Assembly (NCBI RefSeq): GCF_964340395.1
Contig: NC_135549.1
Location: 8,145,842 to 8,209,841, forward strand
Source of the DNA: Glandiceps talaboti
Lineage: Eukaryota; Hemichordata; Enteropneusta; Spengelidae
DNA: 64,000 nt
Reading direction: 5' to 3'
The position numbers and the translations under genes are program-made. Shown here piece by piece: positions 1 to 39,180 of this stretch. Numbering within the stretch: position 1 is the first letter of the stretch; each line of letters starts with the position of its first letter. The notes beneath the pieces are model-generated. The model worked only from the letters and a program-made list of their open reading frames with translations, searched no databases and was not told where the DNA came from.

Positions 1-148
1 TGATACAACAATGTAAGGTTAACCACCTGGGGTTTATTGTCGAGCTACATGCCATACTCTTACCACTGTTTCGGTTGACATGGTTTTCACAAGGGATTCT
101 AAGATGGGGAACATTCGAAATCTTTATGATTTGTGTGCGCATGCTCAC

Positions 149-8080
<7,932 letters not shown>

Positions 8081-8126
8081 CTTGCTTACCAATAAGGAAA
8101 CTGTGGTCAACAAGTGGAATGATTAA

Positions 8127-8134
8127 CTTTTATA
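8127..8134 (-). promoter_or_regulatory. TATA box of gene A
   Basis: The complement reads GGATATAAAAG. Its first T is 54 bp upstream of the gene A start codon, matching the short TATA-to-ATG spacing of genes D, E and G. This implies a 5' UTR of roughly 20 nt. Confidence 0.6.
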
Positions 8135-10779
8135 TCCGTCATATCTTTTTCTTGTCTAGTGACGTGAAAGCCCGGGGGTTCCACACCCAGGGTGATGTAG
8201 TTGTATCCGTAACACTAATAAGTACACTACGGATATCAGCAATAATCTCTTCCTGGAAGGCGTACTATATATTACGTAACGGAAAATGAAACATTTTTTT
8301 AAACGCCTTACAAGACAAGTAACTCGAGATCTAAGAAACACATCTAAAGAGGGGAATGATGTCATAAAACGGAATTAGGCTAATGCTATTAATAGAATGT
8401 TTACTATGTTTACAAGAAAACAGTACTGAATGAATGAAATATTAGCCCCAGAACCACGCGCAAGGAAGAGTATTAATATACCCACACCCACAGACCTGTG
8501 CGTTTAATATCCACCGTCTGTGCGAGCAACTGCGCTCGACGCCGCGCCGAAACTCTAGCCGTTGCACCTGAGGGTAGGAGCAAAGTCTCAGTGTACCAAC
8601 GATAGGACAATTGCGTGTAAATGCAATCGATTCATACATGTACATCAAATTGAAAACTTTGCCTTCCACTTTTAAAACGACAACCATTGCATATATGATA
8701 TATGGGCGTTTTGTGACCATAAGCTTATTTATTGGTACAATGTGGTTGACATGTCTAATCATACCATGCCTGCATGACATTTTTTAAAATCAATGACAGT
8801 TGTGTCTGAACACGTCTTGTCCAAGTATACGCCTACACCAAACTTCCGTCATTTAGCAACTTCAAAATACCCGTTCAAGTTTGTGAGATATAAATTCAGC
8901 TGACCGACCGACTTCACTTTATCACCAAACTTTGTTGAATCAATAACAGGGCTTGGTACGTGCTTTACCGTGCCACGGAGGTAATCGGGCAAGGGGGATT
9001 GCTTTTGGAAGAGCTTGCTATTTATAAATACATGTGTACCCCTGGGTTTCAACTGTCACTGCACCGGTACGGATTTTCTTCTACAATATAAAAAAATTCC
9101 ATGCGATCATAGATCAATTCTAAACTTAGATCAAAGCTACACATGACATGATCATGATGACTGGGACTCAAAAAGACGAATTCAGTAATAAAACTATAAT
9201 CATTAAATTCCTGATACCTGTGAAAATGTATGTGCTCGTGATTGCATTGTGTGTTTCGGAATACTTTTGAAATAAAAGCCCAGATATCGTATTTTGTTTA
9301 AATTTCAAAAATACGTTTACAGGCATAAGATCAGTTGCTAGACAACTACATACACAGTCATGTAATGTACCCTCTAATCCTCTTTTCCTGGTATCACGTA
9401 ATCATTTAACATTAGTGGTAATTCTCGCGCACTGAGCTTGTTCATGGGAAGTTTTCTAGTAGTAGAAATAACAAGACCAAAGAGTTGCAGGTAAAATATT
9501 GTTATGAAAATATATGTATAAGCGTTTCTTCTGATAGAGCAGTTGTTGTAAAGGGATTCAAGCTAATTTCAGGTACTTCTTTGGTACTTAGTAAGTGCTA
9601 TTAATTATAGTGACAATGGACATGAATAGAAAATTATGTTTATAAGTTACTGTGAAATTTAATAACTTCTCGAAAGAAACTTGAAACTCTATGATGTACA
9701 TGTAAGCTTAGTGCATGTCTTGAACTTCAGTAGAAGAGCCTGTTTACTGTCGATCACTAGACTCATGAGACTAGAACTGATCAGGGGGGTTTCCAAAGTA
9801 CAATGAAAATAGATTGTAAAGATAGTGGCTGATAAGTTTGAACGAAGGTCAGAAAGGGTGGCCTATAGAATCAGCATTTTAAACGATGTTAATGTTTACC
9901 TTTTAGAGGAGTCCCTTGGGTTTTTACCAATGATGCAAGAAAATCAATTCATAGATATGAGTTGTTGGAATATTCGCTAGTGCTGTGTACCATTTATTCA
10001 ATTCAGAAATGCAACTATATGCAATGCCTTTACGTGTGAGACCAGTCTTATGATAGATGCACACTGTGCTACAAGTTTGTGAGAATAAACATACAGCATT
10101 GTGTTTTCGCCAAACTTAAAAAATGTCATTTGAAATAATAAGTTGTTTATAACGAGTCAGGCTTATTACTACACTATTAACCAATGTGAAATTTGTTAGC
10201 AATGTAATGTTGGCAAACGTCTCAACGGAAAAAGTTATTTACAATGATTCGAACTTGAATTCTTTAATCCCCATACCACAAGGATCAGTTCTACGCTCTT
10301 TAGATCATCTAGCTACATCATGTAGATACATGCAGTTCTAGCATGAAAGGATTCTCCAAGTGTCTAACATGCGATTACTGTACATCTATGATACTATATG
10401 TGTCTATATATACTAAATGTCTAAGTTATGTTGTCTCGCTAAATAAATGTAGCAGTATAAAATTGGATTTGAATCGAATCAAAAATGAGTTATGCTGGAT
10501 GTTTCAGGTTGTATCGGTTCTTGACCACTTTGTGGTCCAGATGATAGCCTTCATTGGTGCAGCTAATCAAACGTTTTGGGACGTGCCATAAAAAATTGTC
10601 AAATTAAACTGATTCATCAGTCTTGTTGGGCTATTCTTATGGCCATAATATGATAGATTTTGGAATACATACAAATATCAAAATCGACGATATCCGGGAT
10701 AAAACTCCTGAATAACTTCTACAGATTGGGGACAGTAATGGGTGAGTATTGCCCCGCGGTGCCTGTCTAATTGGCAACG
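8135..10779. other. Spacer between genes A and B
   Basis: About 2.6 kb between the promoter of gene A and the 3' end of gene B. Reading frames here are short, lack splice context and resemble no family I know. I see no RNA gene or mobile element, only AT-rich unique-looking sequence. Confidence 0.5.
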
Positions 10780-10785
10780 TTTATT
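10780..10785 (-). terminator. Candidate poly(A) signal of gene B
   Basis: AATAAA on the complement, about 90 bp past the gene B stop codon (TAA at 10873-10875). It is the first canonical signal downstream; the cleavage site cannot be seen. Confidence 0.45.
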
Positions 10786-10872
10786 ATTATGTAAGCTTGG
10801 TTGTGGATTTATGCTACTTTCAACCAGTTCGACACCCTTGTTAGTTGGATAAATTGCTTTGGCTCGTCCCCT

Positions 10873-20643
<9,771 letters not shown>

Positions 20644-21087
20644 TGTTAGCCTCGTGCTATCGAATACTAAAGTATCCGCAAAAAGCTACCCGTAGACATG
20701 AATTTTCTTTTGGGGTGTGGTGACAGCTGATTTGTTGATTTAATCTACAATAAATCTTACAAGACATTGAGTCACTTAGGGGCGATCGTACAATGTCACA
20801 TAAGTTCAGCAAGCGAACTGCGATTCGTTTGGGGGGGGGGGAGTTGGTGTCAATGCAATAGATGAACTTCATTTTCTTACTTCTAACCAGTGCTGGGTTT
20901 ACGGTAGTATTTTGATGTGCTTACCATCATCCCAGTAAACTGTAACAGGTTCAGAAGGTTGGAATTTCATGTTCATTACCATCATGTTTTTACACTGCAT
21001 CGATTGTAGTGGTGTGACCGCTACAATTTTCATTATGGTTTACATAATATATAAACGCATGATGTCGCACTTGAGAATGATCATTTA

Positions 21088-21109
21088 GGGGGGGGGGGAG
21101 GGGAGGGGG
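21088..21109 (+). other. G-rich run able to form a G-quadruplex
   Basis: Eleven G, A, four G, A, five G on the plus strand, about 450 bp upstream of the gene B start. Confidence 0.6.
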
Positions 21110-22897
21110 TTGTCCTAAACGAACGATTTTCGTTTATTGAGCTTGTGCGACATTGTGCGTCGTCACTTATGAGAGCGGGTTGTAATCATCACTAACTTGT
21201 GCATGAGTAAGTACAGTGGTATTTAGTGATAAAATCCAGCAATGTATTTCAATAAATATGAATTATTATTTTCTGTCTAAATATCAAAGGCACTAAATGT
21301 GCAACACTTCACATTGGAGGTGATTTATAGAAGTACTCCCACGCTTGTCGTGAGAATCTTGTAACAGTTAACAATGCCACAGGCCGAGTGACATTTGATG
21401 ATTTTATACTACAAATAAGACGCAGAGCACAATTTCTTTTTAAAGTTGAGTGATACACGAACAGAGTGGATCTGACCAATTTGTCAATACTAATACCAAT
21501 AACTAAAATACATCTACAATCCTTCTATTCAATTCGAATGATACTAACGGATTACAAACCAAGGTCTGTCTCAACTATTAAATCTATCAGAACTTTACTT
21601 TCAACGAGTAAAATTCATCTTTTCGATTATGTTTTCCCCACCTATCCATGTGTCTCTCTGTTTCTATTTTCCTGTTCATCCTTCATCCGGTCTTTTGACT
21701 AATATACATCAGAATGTTCATACGTGCCTACCAACTTCAACGCACCTGTCAATCCATTTGTATAAATCCCCTCAATATAGTACACCCAGCTAACGAGCTC
21801 GCTACCACTTGACCGTGTAAACCTGAAATCTGCTTACAATAGACCGAGTGTGGCCACACAGAGGATTCGGGCTCTCGGAAGATACATACTGTAGTACTGG
21901 AGGAAATGTGACGATTTTGAGTGGAATTACTAATACATTTTTCATAAATAAAAACGATTAGCACAAATCCATAGTGAATAATTACATATCCGAGTGTTTC
22001 TGGCGAAAGAAAGGAATTTACGAGACACTTGAAGGGTTTTATCCGAATTTTTATGACAATGCCCAACAAGTGTGAGCCAGATGTTGTTATCGGTGTCAAC
22101 AGTACAGAGACCCTAAAAGGATCTACATAGTTTGGGGACAACCACTTGATTGGAGGTCACCACAAAGTATTCTACAAGAATCATGCAAATCAACCTGACG
22201 ACTTCATGTCACATGAGGTTAGCCTTGCTAAAATTGTTCTCTATACATAATATTATATGTAAGAAGAGTCTACCCTAATTTTGACGATGAAGTTTACACC
22301 CAGTCTTAAAAAAAATGTGCAAATATCAGTGTTGAAAGTTTAAGCCGTAAAATACCATATATAATCAATGCGGGTAAGAATCTAAATCATTCTGAAAAGT
22401 CGTTAGGGGCAATAATTTACTGATAAACTTTGCTGTAAATAGTTTCAAGGTTTCGAACAATGAGCATTACAATGCACCTACATTGTTAACTAACAAGGTA
22501 CCATTAAATACAATGATTATTGTAGAATGAGGATTATCAAAGTTGCCAAATCTGGCAAATGACACTTTTATGTTCCACCTGCTCTTAGGTAAACTGAATG
22601 CCTTCCGTAAGCGTAAAACACAAACCCATGCCATGCAGGCTTTTATTGTTGTCGGAATACAAAATTCTTAGTTACCATACATGATACATGTGTATTCATA
22701 ATACATTATATGCAAATGACTCATTGAAATAATTAAGCTACGTTAATCGGGTTTATGATACGTGTAATTTGTTATACTAGTAATCAATGTATGCACAAAA
22801 TTGTACTACATGTAAAGCTTGCATTCATAAGAATTAATAAATTTTGCAACTTAATCAAATTAAAAGCTACATCAACATGCTTTCGAGGGCGTTCATT

Positions 22898-22972
22898 CAG
22901 GCTTCAAATTTCATATTAATTTGGTACCGTTTGTTATTATCGGTACCAAATTAATATGAAATTTGAAGCCTG
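22898..22972. repeat. Perfect 32-bp inverted repeat with 11-nt loop
   Basis: The left arm 22898-22929 (CAGGCTTCAAATTTCATATT...) and right arm 22941-22972 are exact reverse complements. CATT stands on both sides, possibly a 4-bp target duplication. It could be a tiny foldback element or a transcribed hairpin. Confidence 0.8.
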
Positions 22973-25285
22973 CATTTAAGATATTGCCTATTTACCATAG
23001 ATCATGCAAATGAATCTTCAGATTTTTCATACACGTTCCCTCAAAGGGGAATTAAAGTGTGGCTGGAACCATCATGTATGAAAGTTAGCGGAAAACACGT
23101 TTTTGCGTCTTTGTGCTGGGCGTCTTTCTGAAAAAGGAAAACAAGCTTTCCACATTTCCAAGTCTTCGAAGCTTCTGAGGCTTCTACACGCTTTCGAATT
23201 GAAACCCGGGAAAATGGTAACTGACGCCTCATTTGAAAAGCTTACGTCAAATTTACGTAATGGCTGTTATTGCTGGACTGTGCGCATTAAGAAATGTACA
23301 TTATCATCATCATGTGAAGTTTGCATTTCCATTTACACATTTCGACCCCTTGCACTTTTCTAGACCGCGCCCCCGTGTCAGAAATTGAAATAATGCCACC
23401 TCGGACTAAGATTCAGTATAATGTCATTTAGGTCATAACTCGTGTTCATTGATGTTTTTATTTCGGATTCTTTAATATACGACTATCATTTGATAAAGTT
23501 CATCAAGACTTAAATGCATATCTTCTCTCTTTTTATATTCAAATTTATTAACACTTCCATAACTCTTTAAACTAAGTCACTCTGTATATTTTCAGGTATG
23601 TCGGTGTAGCTGACAAAACATGAATGGACGATATATTTCTCAATAGAAATCCAATGGTTAAATCAAGGTGAAATAAAATGATACAACGAAATAGACCATC
23701 TATGCTAATGTAGACACTCAAACTGGGTATATATGCACTGTAGTTCATGGGCAATTCAAGAAATAATGGACTTTTCTAATTGATATGGCCACCATTCATG
23801 CTAATATAAAAAGCCTAAGTTCGCGAAAAAGTAGGAGCATGTATATTTCTACTATGTATATGTCATCTTTGTACCAAGTTTGTTCGAACATACATGCCGG
23901 TGGTATTGCTGGTCAGAGATGTACAAGCGGACAGATGCATGGACACAAACACGCAGTAGCTAGCTCCCTCTCCACATTTTGTCTGTTGGGGGCTTAACAC
24001 ATTAGCATGATTGTGGGTACAAGTATGTCATGATCTCAATTTATTTTTTCAAGTCAGAATTGATTTTAATGTACATGTATTCATCGGGTTTTAGAAAGTC
24101 AACTTTTAAAAATTTCTTACAACTTCAAATGCGTATAAGTTGTATTGCATGGGGACTAAGAGTCTAGTTTTCACCCAAGAAAACAGATGTGAGAAATTTA
24201 GAGAACGGGTAGAAATTATATTATCTTTTTTCGCAGTCTTCCCTCCCCAAGCGCTCTGAAAACTCTCATTGCTCCTCGAAATAAACTCTAGAATGTTAGT
24301 AGCCCCTCCCAATGCTTGAGATTTAGATGTACAATTTTATAGTTCCCACCCCTGCACATTGGTGATGAATTGGTAATACAACAGTGACAATCGACTTGAG
24401 AGTCCATTATAGAGTTCATCACAAATAAACCTGTAGACTTCAAGGACTATTTCTACTACACTATTCTGCTATCCTAACAGACATTTTCATTTTTGACTTT
24501 TCGCTCATCCTCTCATCTACTCTAACTCCTCTTTCGAGCTGATATTAATGTAAGCCATGCCCAGTCATACGCCTAACGTGTGCAAACATTATCATAAATT
24601 TGATGTACGTGGGTCGACAGGTCACATTTACTGATTGCGTAATTTCAATATATCTAATTATGTATTCGACCAATCACGGTCTATAGTGGAATGCCATTCG
24701 AGACCAGCTCAACTGAAGAGCGAAAGTAGTGTAGTAGATATAGTCATTGAATTCTACAGGTAGGCTAACTAAATTTGAACTCCATGAGGAAAAATTATTG
24801 AACTATAACCTACACTTGCCGATAGTTAGCCAGCAGGACCTTAACCTTGATTTTGGGAGAGAGACAACACCATTGTGATGGCGGCAGTACAAAGCCATGG
24901 TGTAGGAGGCCATCACTTACAGGCATTAAATGTCAAACCATACACACAATTTAAAGTCATGGGATACTTAGGATTTTCAAGGACCCCCCCCCCCCCCAAG
25001 TTTTTGTCGGCTGCCCAATTTTCTCCTCGGCCCCTCTCCCGTCAATTCTGTTCGTACCCTTCAGTATGCCAAAGGTCGGGCTGGGATTTTCCATGTACCT
25101 GAGGGTGGTTTAACTTTAAGTCGGAAAAGGTTTTAAGTCGTGTTAACTTCTGAATGTGAATGCGTTTATAGACACCGTACGTTTAAGCAAGGTTCACAAA
25201 TTCATATTCATCCATGATTTCGAGCTACTCACATCACAACGTGGCAACAGTGAAAGCTACCTGTGAAGTGAATCTTGACATCGTA

Positions 25286-25666
25286 CAGACAGACAGACAG
25301 ACAGTCAGACAAAAACAACATACATACAGACATGATACATACATACGTACGTACGTACTTGCATGCATACATGCATACATACATACATACATACATACAT
25401 ACATACATACATACAGACAGACAGACAGACAGACAAACAAACATATAGACAGACAGACAGACAGGCAGACAGACAGACAGTCAGACAAAAACAACATACA
25501 TACATACATGATACATACATACGTACGTACGTACTTGCATGCATACATGCATACATACATACATACATACATACATACATACATACATACAGACAGACAG
25601 ACAGACAGACAAACAAACATATAGACAGACAGACAGACAGGCAGACAGACAGACAGATAGGCAGGC

Positions 25667-25695
<29 letters not shown>
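25286..25695. repeat. Compound (CAGA)n/(CATA)n/(CGTA)n microsatellite with a 176-bp tandem duplication
   Basis: The string TCAGACAAAAACAACATACA begins at 25305 and again at 25481, and the tracts after it repeat in the same order. The whole compound unit was therefore duplicated in tandem. Confidence 0.93.
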
Positions 25696-25697
<2 letters not shown>

Positions 25698-26611
25698 GTC
25701 TCATTTGCTTTCAAAATACTGGACAATATAATTTAAAGATTGGACAGAACAAGAAAGAACTCACATTAACAGGATTTAATACAGTTTCCAGTGTACATGT
25801 ACTTCCTGGTCGTAATATTTGTTATTTTGTCACTATGTGAATCCACCAAATTTCCAACATTTCCTTGACTCGACAAGACTAGGACTGACATTGTAAAAAT
25901 TAGTACAGTCAGTCCTTTGAACAATCATTCCAATTTTAACATTGATATGCGCGTAATTATGGAGGGTGTGGTGATACAACTGCAATACAGGTTTTTCCCT
26001 GCCTGGGACCCTCTTGATATGCATAGTTTGGTAGTCACGGATCAAATCATGTACATCCTGGTCGTAATATTGATTAATTTGTCACTGTGTCAAGATATCA
26101 ACCACGCACTTCTATAGTGTAAAGATAGGCTATCATGGGCATGTCGTATGAACAGCAGTTGAACAAAGATGACCTGACAGGCTTACAGTATGACCAACTG
26201 CATGCAGACAGAGCTAAGATATAGTAGATTTTGTCAAATCAGAGCTGGTCATACACCGATTTCAGTGTATAGTCCCATGTCTGTGAGCAAACATTGATAG
26301 CTGGATGTGACATCAAACTACGCACTATGTCATGGATACCAATCAGCGCTTATACATGTAGCATGGTCATGTTTTTATTTATTTATTTACTTATCTATTT
26401 ATTTATTTACTTATCGTTCTCTCTCTTTCTTTCTTTCTTTCTTTCGTTCGTTCGTACGTTCGTTTGTTCATTCTTCGTTTAGCATATTACACAATTGAAA
26501 GCCACTGGTTTAACTTAATGTATTAAACTCTAAATGGAACTTGCCAATCGATCTTCTTTCACTGACAACTTGACATATATATAGTTCAAGTTCATGAAAT
26601 ACTTGCCCAAC

Positions 26612-26612
26612 C

Positions 26613-26651
<39 letters not shown>
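26612..26651. repeat. (CTGT)n microsatellite
   Basis: Ten CTGT units in the spacer upstream of gene C. Confidence 0.95.
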
Positions 26652-26911
26652 AGCTGACTGTGGTGGCCAAGGTTGATGTTTAAACATGACCTACTTATGC
26701 TGTTTAATAGATATGAACAAAGTCTATTGTATCTCGTCTTATCACACAGCAATGATGATATATAACAATGGTCTATTTTGGTTGTCGTGACCTACAGTTT
26801 GCACGCCAATTATGATTAGGTACATTGTGTATGTTACATCCGTGTTTTGATTGATAAAATTAGCGACCTTTTACATTAGGAATATACAATAAGTACAGTT
26901 ACAGTCCAGTG

Positions 26912-34769
<7,858 letters not shown>

Positions 34770-34910
34770 CAAGTGTAAAACATAAACTTATGTTATGTTG
34801 GGTATCTTGTTCAATTGAATACCAAACACACGACCCATCATAATTCTTTCAGAAAGGGTATACTTCCCAAACACCCTCTTCTTAGGCCCACAATAATATC
34901 GGTAAAATGA

Positions 34911-34916
34911 AATAAA
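34911..34916 (+). terminator. Candidate poly(A) signal of gene C
   Basis: AATAAA 142 bp after the gene C stop codon, the first canonical signal downstream. Confidence 0.45.
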
Positions 34917-37900
34917 CGATGGAAAGAAGAATGGCCCTTACCTTAAATTTATTGGTGACATGCTGGCAGTATTTAGTAAATATATGATAACACAGTGCCA
35001 CGAGCTCCGTTGTCACTAGCAAGTTCCCGACATGTCTACTTTCATAATTATGTGTATGTCACGTGTGTACTGAACAAGCCTTACAATAATCGAATACAGA
35101 AAATAAGTAAATAGATAAATCTCCAGAAAACTGATATTTCCCTGTGTTATTCTTCTGAGTGGAAAAGAAGCACTCCCCAAAATATCTGATGCAAGGCTTT
35201 CCAGTGCTACTAAATATTTTGGATTAGGTTGAATCAACCGATACGCTACTTACCATTAGCTAAATATCAATTGTTATAGGGACTTTCGTTGTAATGTACT
35301 TGAATGTGGAAAGGTACACTCTCTTGCTACCTTAATATTTCAACAAGAACTGCACTTAGTGACAACGCATCGTACTTTAATATGTTCATATTGCGTAATG
35401 AATGGTCATAGTTGTTTATACTATATATGATGTATATATTGTACATTTTTGAGACATTATTAGAAATTTGGTATAAATTAAATATATAAAACCTCTAACA
35501 ACACAAATCGCGTCTCGGTTGAATTTGTGAACATTTTAAAAAATGTCTACGAAGTTGGTCTTGAATAACAAGTTTGTTTACGTGTGTTTAGATTTAATCT
35601 TGATGTGGTGCTGTGTACACCGAACTATGATGTTGCCTCCTAACTATAGGGGTGGTTTTGGGAGAAGTTTACAGTGCACTGCATGTAAAGTTATCTCGTA
35701 TGTAAGCTCAGTAGACATGGTTAAGATTCGTTTAATGTGAATTTGCTATCATAACAAGGAAATAATGACTGAAAGATGAAATCTAATAGATGTGAGTGGA
35801 CAGAAGAGACCCTTAAAACTTATATTATAATAAAACAAATAAGTTAAACCCCAAATCCTGCTTTATGAAAGTATATCAAATCTCAGGTATGACTTCTATT
35901 GATATACTAGTATTTCATCTTAGCTCCCTAAGAGGTGAGATCTATAACAGCAACTGTCAAGACCAATATCCTGTATCATGTAACATTACCATAGTGTTAT
36001 AATTAAAGGTATGTCTATACTATTGGCAGACTGTTATCAAATTCCTTGACAAACGGTTACTGAGAGTGAGCTTTAACGAGTAGTAACACAGTCAAATAAC
36101 AAATTATCGAACACCCCCCATACACACACACATACACTTACACACATCCTGACACATAAACGCAGACACAGACACGCTAGAATAGCATAAATAAGATTTC
36201 CTTACCTGCAAAACTCACATAACTGAGGATCTTCTGGCCTTTGATGTCTCCGCTGATGAACATCCATAACACAACATACTTATTATTGTAGTGTGTTTGG
36301 TAATATTCTGCTTGCATAACAAAGAGGTGATTCGGAGTAAGTCGGCCATCTCGCCACTGCACAGTAATTGAAGAACGCCGTTTGTAAGCGCCGAATCGCG
36401 CATCTTTAAACGCTGTGTATGTGATACATGTAACTGAACAATGAAGTACAATCATTATGGTGATAATTTCTAAACCATCTTTAGTTATGCTACCTAGCAA
36501 GAAAGCAATGTCTTGATTAGAGAGATGGACATTGTGTGTTTACTTGCCGACGTAATGACATATCCTGGTACGACGGATATTTGATTTTAAGGAATTGCAT
36601 AGAGTATAGTGTGAGCTGGGAATATAGCAATCTAAATGCAGTTACTATGGTTTGCTACTACTTTACGTAAACTTGTACTGGGTGGGGGGGGGGGGGAAGG
36701 TTAAAATAGGGGAAAAGCTTTAACTCTTAATTCAACCCATCACACCTACATGTATGTATCCATCATTACCCAAACCCATAATCCTGTTTATCGATTGCTT
36801 CGACAAAATATGGATTGTAATTGTGTATCGGCGCCTCGCATATCAATTACTGGTTTAATTCCATTGATATGAGGCCTACAGACCTGAACAATTGTCTTTA
36901 TCATACACAACTAAAAAACACAAATGCTATAAAACGAACTTTATCAACATTCACAGAAGTTGAACGGTATCCCCTCCCGAGCTAACAAAGAAACTTTCAA
37001 TTACTTTAGTAATTATATTCTCGGTCATCAGTGTGGATCTAAAAGACTATCATCATATTTATCTTGTGTTACCATCGATTCTATGAAACTTCCATAACGA
37101 ATTGTCAAAGAACACGCTATAAGCGTGCCATGGCCAAAATCCAGAAAAGACACCATCACGATTTCGTGCAGTCATTAAAGATCGGAACAAGCTCATCATC
37201 CGCCACGGATAGATTTCCGTATCAAATCTATTTGCACAGTTTATACAGATGTACATACAGCCTATCATCCAAACTATTTTGCATTTAGTTCTTGTCATGT
37301 ACTGTTTTTATTTACAGGTGTCAACACAAGCTCGTTTGTCACAGGGAAACGCCACTTTGCAGTGAAGGATATTGTGACATCACTTGTTTACACCTACACT
37401 GGCTGCAACTGGGGCAATCGTCAATCTGCCAAAGATATATTAGCTTGAATTGATCAGTTACTTATGAAAGTACGTTGTGTCTGTTACACATGTAATAAGT
37501 GGTCGATGTATCCGCAGGTAGTAAGGTGACATACTTAAATGCTGAACACAAGTTGGTTTTGAATCCTCCACAGTTTTAGTTTGCCTTGCCTCAATACCTA
37601 TATATACATGGCAGTGCTCATGAACTATTCAATATGGAGAACATATAGTATTAGTCACAGCTATTCCCACGTATTCTCTCATGACGCGTCTTATGAAGGA
37701 TAATTTTTTTGTGCAAATGCAACGTGTTCTGGTCGATGAAGACATTGACTTTAGAGTCCGTACCGTAAAATACAAATTCGTCATTGTATCTAAAAACACA
37801 TGTACACTTTCAATTCATGGTACAGTTGCATCTAGTATAGGGGAAATATTTAACTATTCCACGTATGATTTTTCAAAGCCATTGACAAGCTTAAGATAGA

Positions 37901-38883
37901 TATCTTTTACGGGCATTACTAATTCCACAAACGTCAACACAATGCCCGACGATAACGTCATAGAACAAGACTGATAACAGAGTTTCGTACAATTTTCGCA
38001 CATTTGTTTGATTGCAACTATCTTCATCTAACATATCTTAATGTGGAAATTTGATTTTAACGAATAATTATTATATTGTATATTGACAACTGGAACATGT
38101 TCTATAATATTATAACAATTCAAACATTCATCAAGATATTAAAATTATAGATGTCATGTACATATATATCTAGAAGACTGACACCAAAGGTACCCGGATG
38201 ACATGAACAAGTTTTTTATATTCTTCTTTAATTATTTACCTGCATGGAATATAATAAATCAAGACTTGTAGAAAGTTTCAGAGAAGACACAGTGACTGCA
38301 AGAAAAATGCAAAGGTAACGAATAGATAAGGTAAGACGAAGAGGGAGGAGAAATTAGAAATCATCGGTGTACATGAAGGTTGGAGTTGGGTAGCAACGCG
38401 TATTCATGTAATACTGTGATTTTTACCCATCAAACACATTTAGGTTCTAATAACGATAACTAAATTGCATCGTGACAAATTAAAGATGTACCTACTTCAT
38501 TTAGCCGACAAGGCATTTGTTTTACTACAATATCTAATATCCGCTGCATCAGGTCATGACATAGAGGTTAGGTACTCGAACAATAGCATTGCTTTAAGAA
38601 GGGAATGTTCGTTCCCGGTATCCTAATAATCGTGAGTCCATATTTATATTAAAACGACTAAACTGTAATTACGCCAGAATCGGCAACATGCACCTGTAAG
38701 CTTTGCTAATTACCCCCCCCCCCCCTTCTATCTTGGCGAATCATCTTCTTGACAACCATTCCTGGGGTGTAACACAATTGGACAAGTACGACTTTTGTTT
38801 ACTATTATTTGCAATTAAAGGACGTCATAATTAAAACATGATTTTTTCCGTTTACAGATGCACGATTCGGTATTCACGCCGGC
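34917..38883. other. Spacer between genes C and D
   Basis: About 4 kb without a CLCA exon. It contains one candidate orphan exon on the minus strand (36206-36412, listed separately), a G-run near 36681-36696 and a C-run near 38713-38725. An open stretch at 37320-37448 follows a good acceptor (TTTATTTACAG) and ends in a stop. It has no partner exon that I can find and I do not call it a gene. Confidence 0.5.
36206..36412 (-). CDS. Candidate orphan exon, unknown protein, 69 codons
   Basis: On the complement, an acceptor ACACAG at 36413-36418 is followed by 207 nt open in one frame, then TTTGCAG and a strong donor GTAAGG. The exon would be phase 1-1 and so symmetric, as in many extracellular modules. 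The translation is polar and looks protein-like (it includes VQWRDGRLTPNHLFVMQAEY), but I do not recognise the family. No neighbouring exon on the same strand is convincing. It could be a relic, part of a gene with very long introns, or chance. Confidence 0.25.
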
Positions 38884-38891
38884 TTTATAAG
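38884..38891 (+). promoter_or_regulatory. TATA box of gene D
   Basis: TTTATAAG within GGCTTTATAAGT, 43 bp upstream of the gene D ATG. The same 12-mer stands upstream of genes E and G at nearly the same distance, so it is likely the real core promoter. Confidence 0.7.
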
Positions 38892-38926
38892 TAATTCTTG
38901 ACTCTGCGCCCATTCAAAGTGCCGAG

Positions 38927-39127
38927 ATGGCCCACCATGTACTTCTCAATACTTTACTTCTTCTAAGTTTTGTGATGGTATCTGTGGCTAGGAACCCAGT
39001 CCACCTTGTTAACAATAAATACACTACGTTGCTGATAGCCATCAACGAAAACGTCACTGAAGACTATCGGATAGTAGAGGTTTTACAGGTGAGAAATCAA
39101 GCTCATATTTATATGCATGCATGGTTG

Positions 39128-39180
<53 letters not shown>

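Larger units (their letters stand above)
20644..26911. other. Divergent spacer between genes B and C
   Basis: 6.3 kb separating the two head-to-head subclasses; any shared control region would lie here. I see no gene. It holds G-runs (20831-20841, 21088-21109), a perfect hairpin (22898-22972), a C-run (24984-24998), a duplicated compound microsatellite (25286-25695) and a (CTGT)n tract (26612-26651). It also has two similar about 45-bp stretches containing CCTGGTCGTAATATT (25805 and 26057). Gene C has no strong TATA box. Confidence 0.5.

Noticed and set aside
25286-25695. Regularly repeated array that could suggest CRISPR
   Set aside because: The repeats are tetranucleotides without unique spacers, in a spliced animal genome.
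25214-25736. Long overlapping frames on both strands rich in THTYI or VCMYVC
   Set aside because: They are open only because (TACA)n and (CAGA)n repeats lack stops in several frames; no splice or start context.
37320-37448. Open stretch after a good acceptor, ending in a stop
   Set aside because: No upstream exon or homologue could be identified; two frames look equally plausible.
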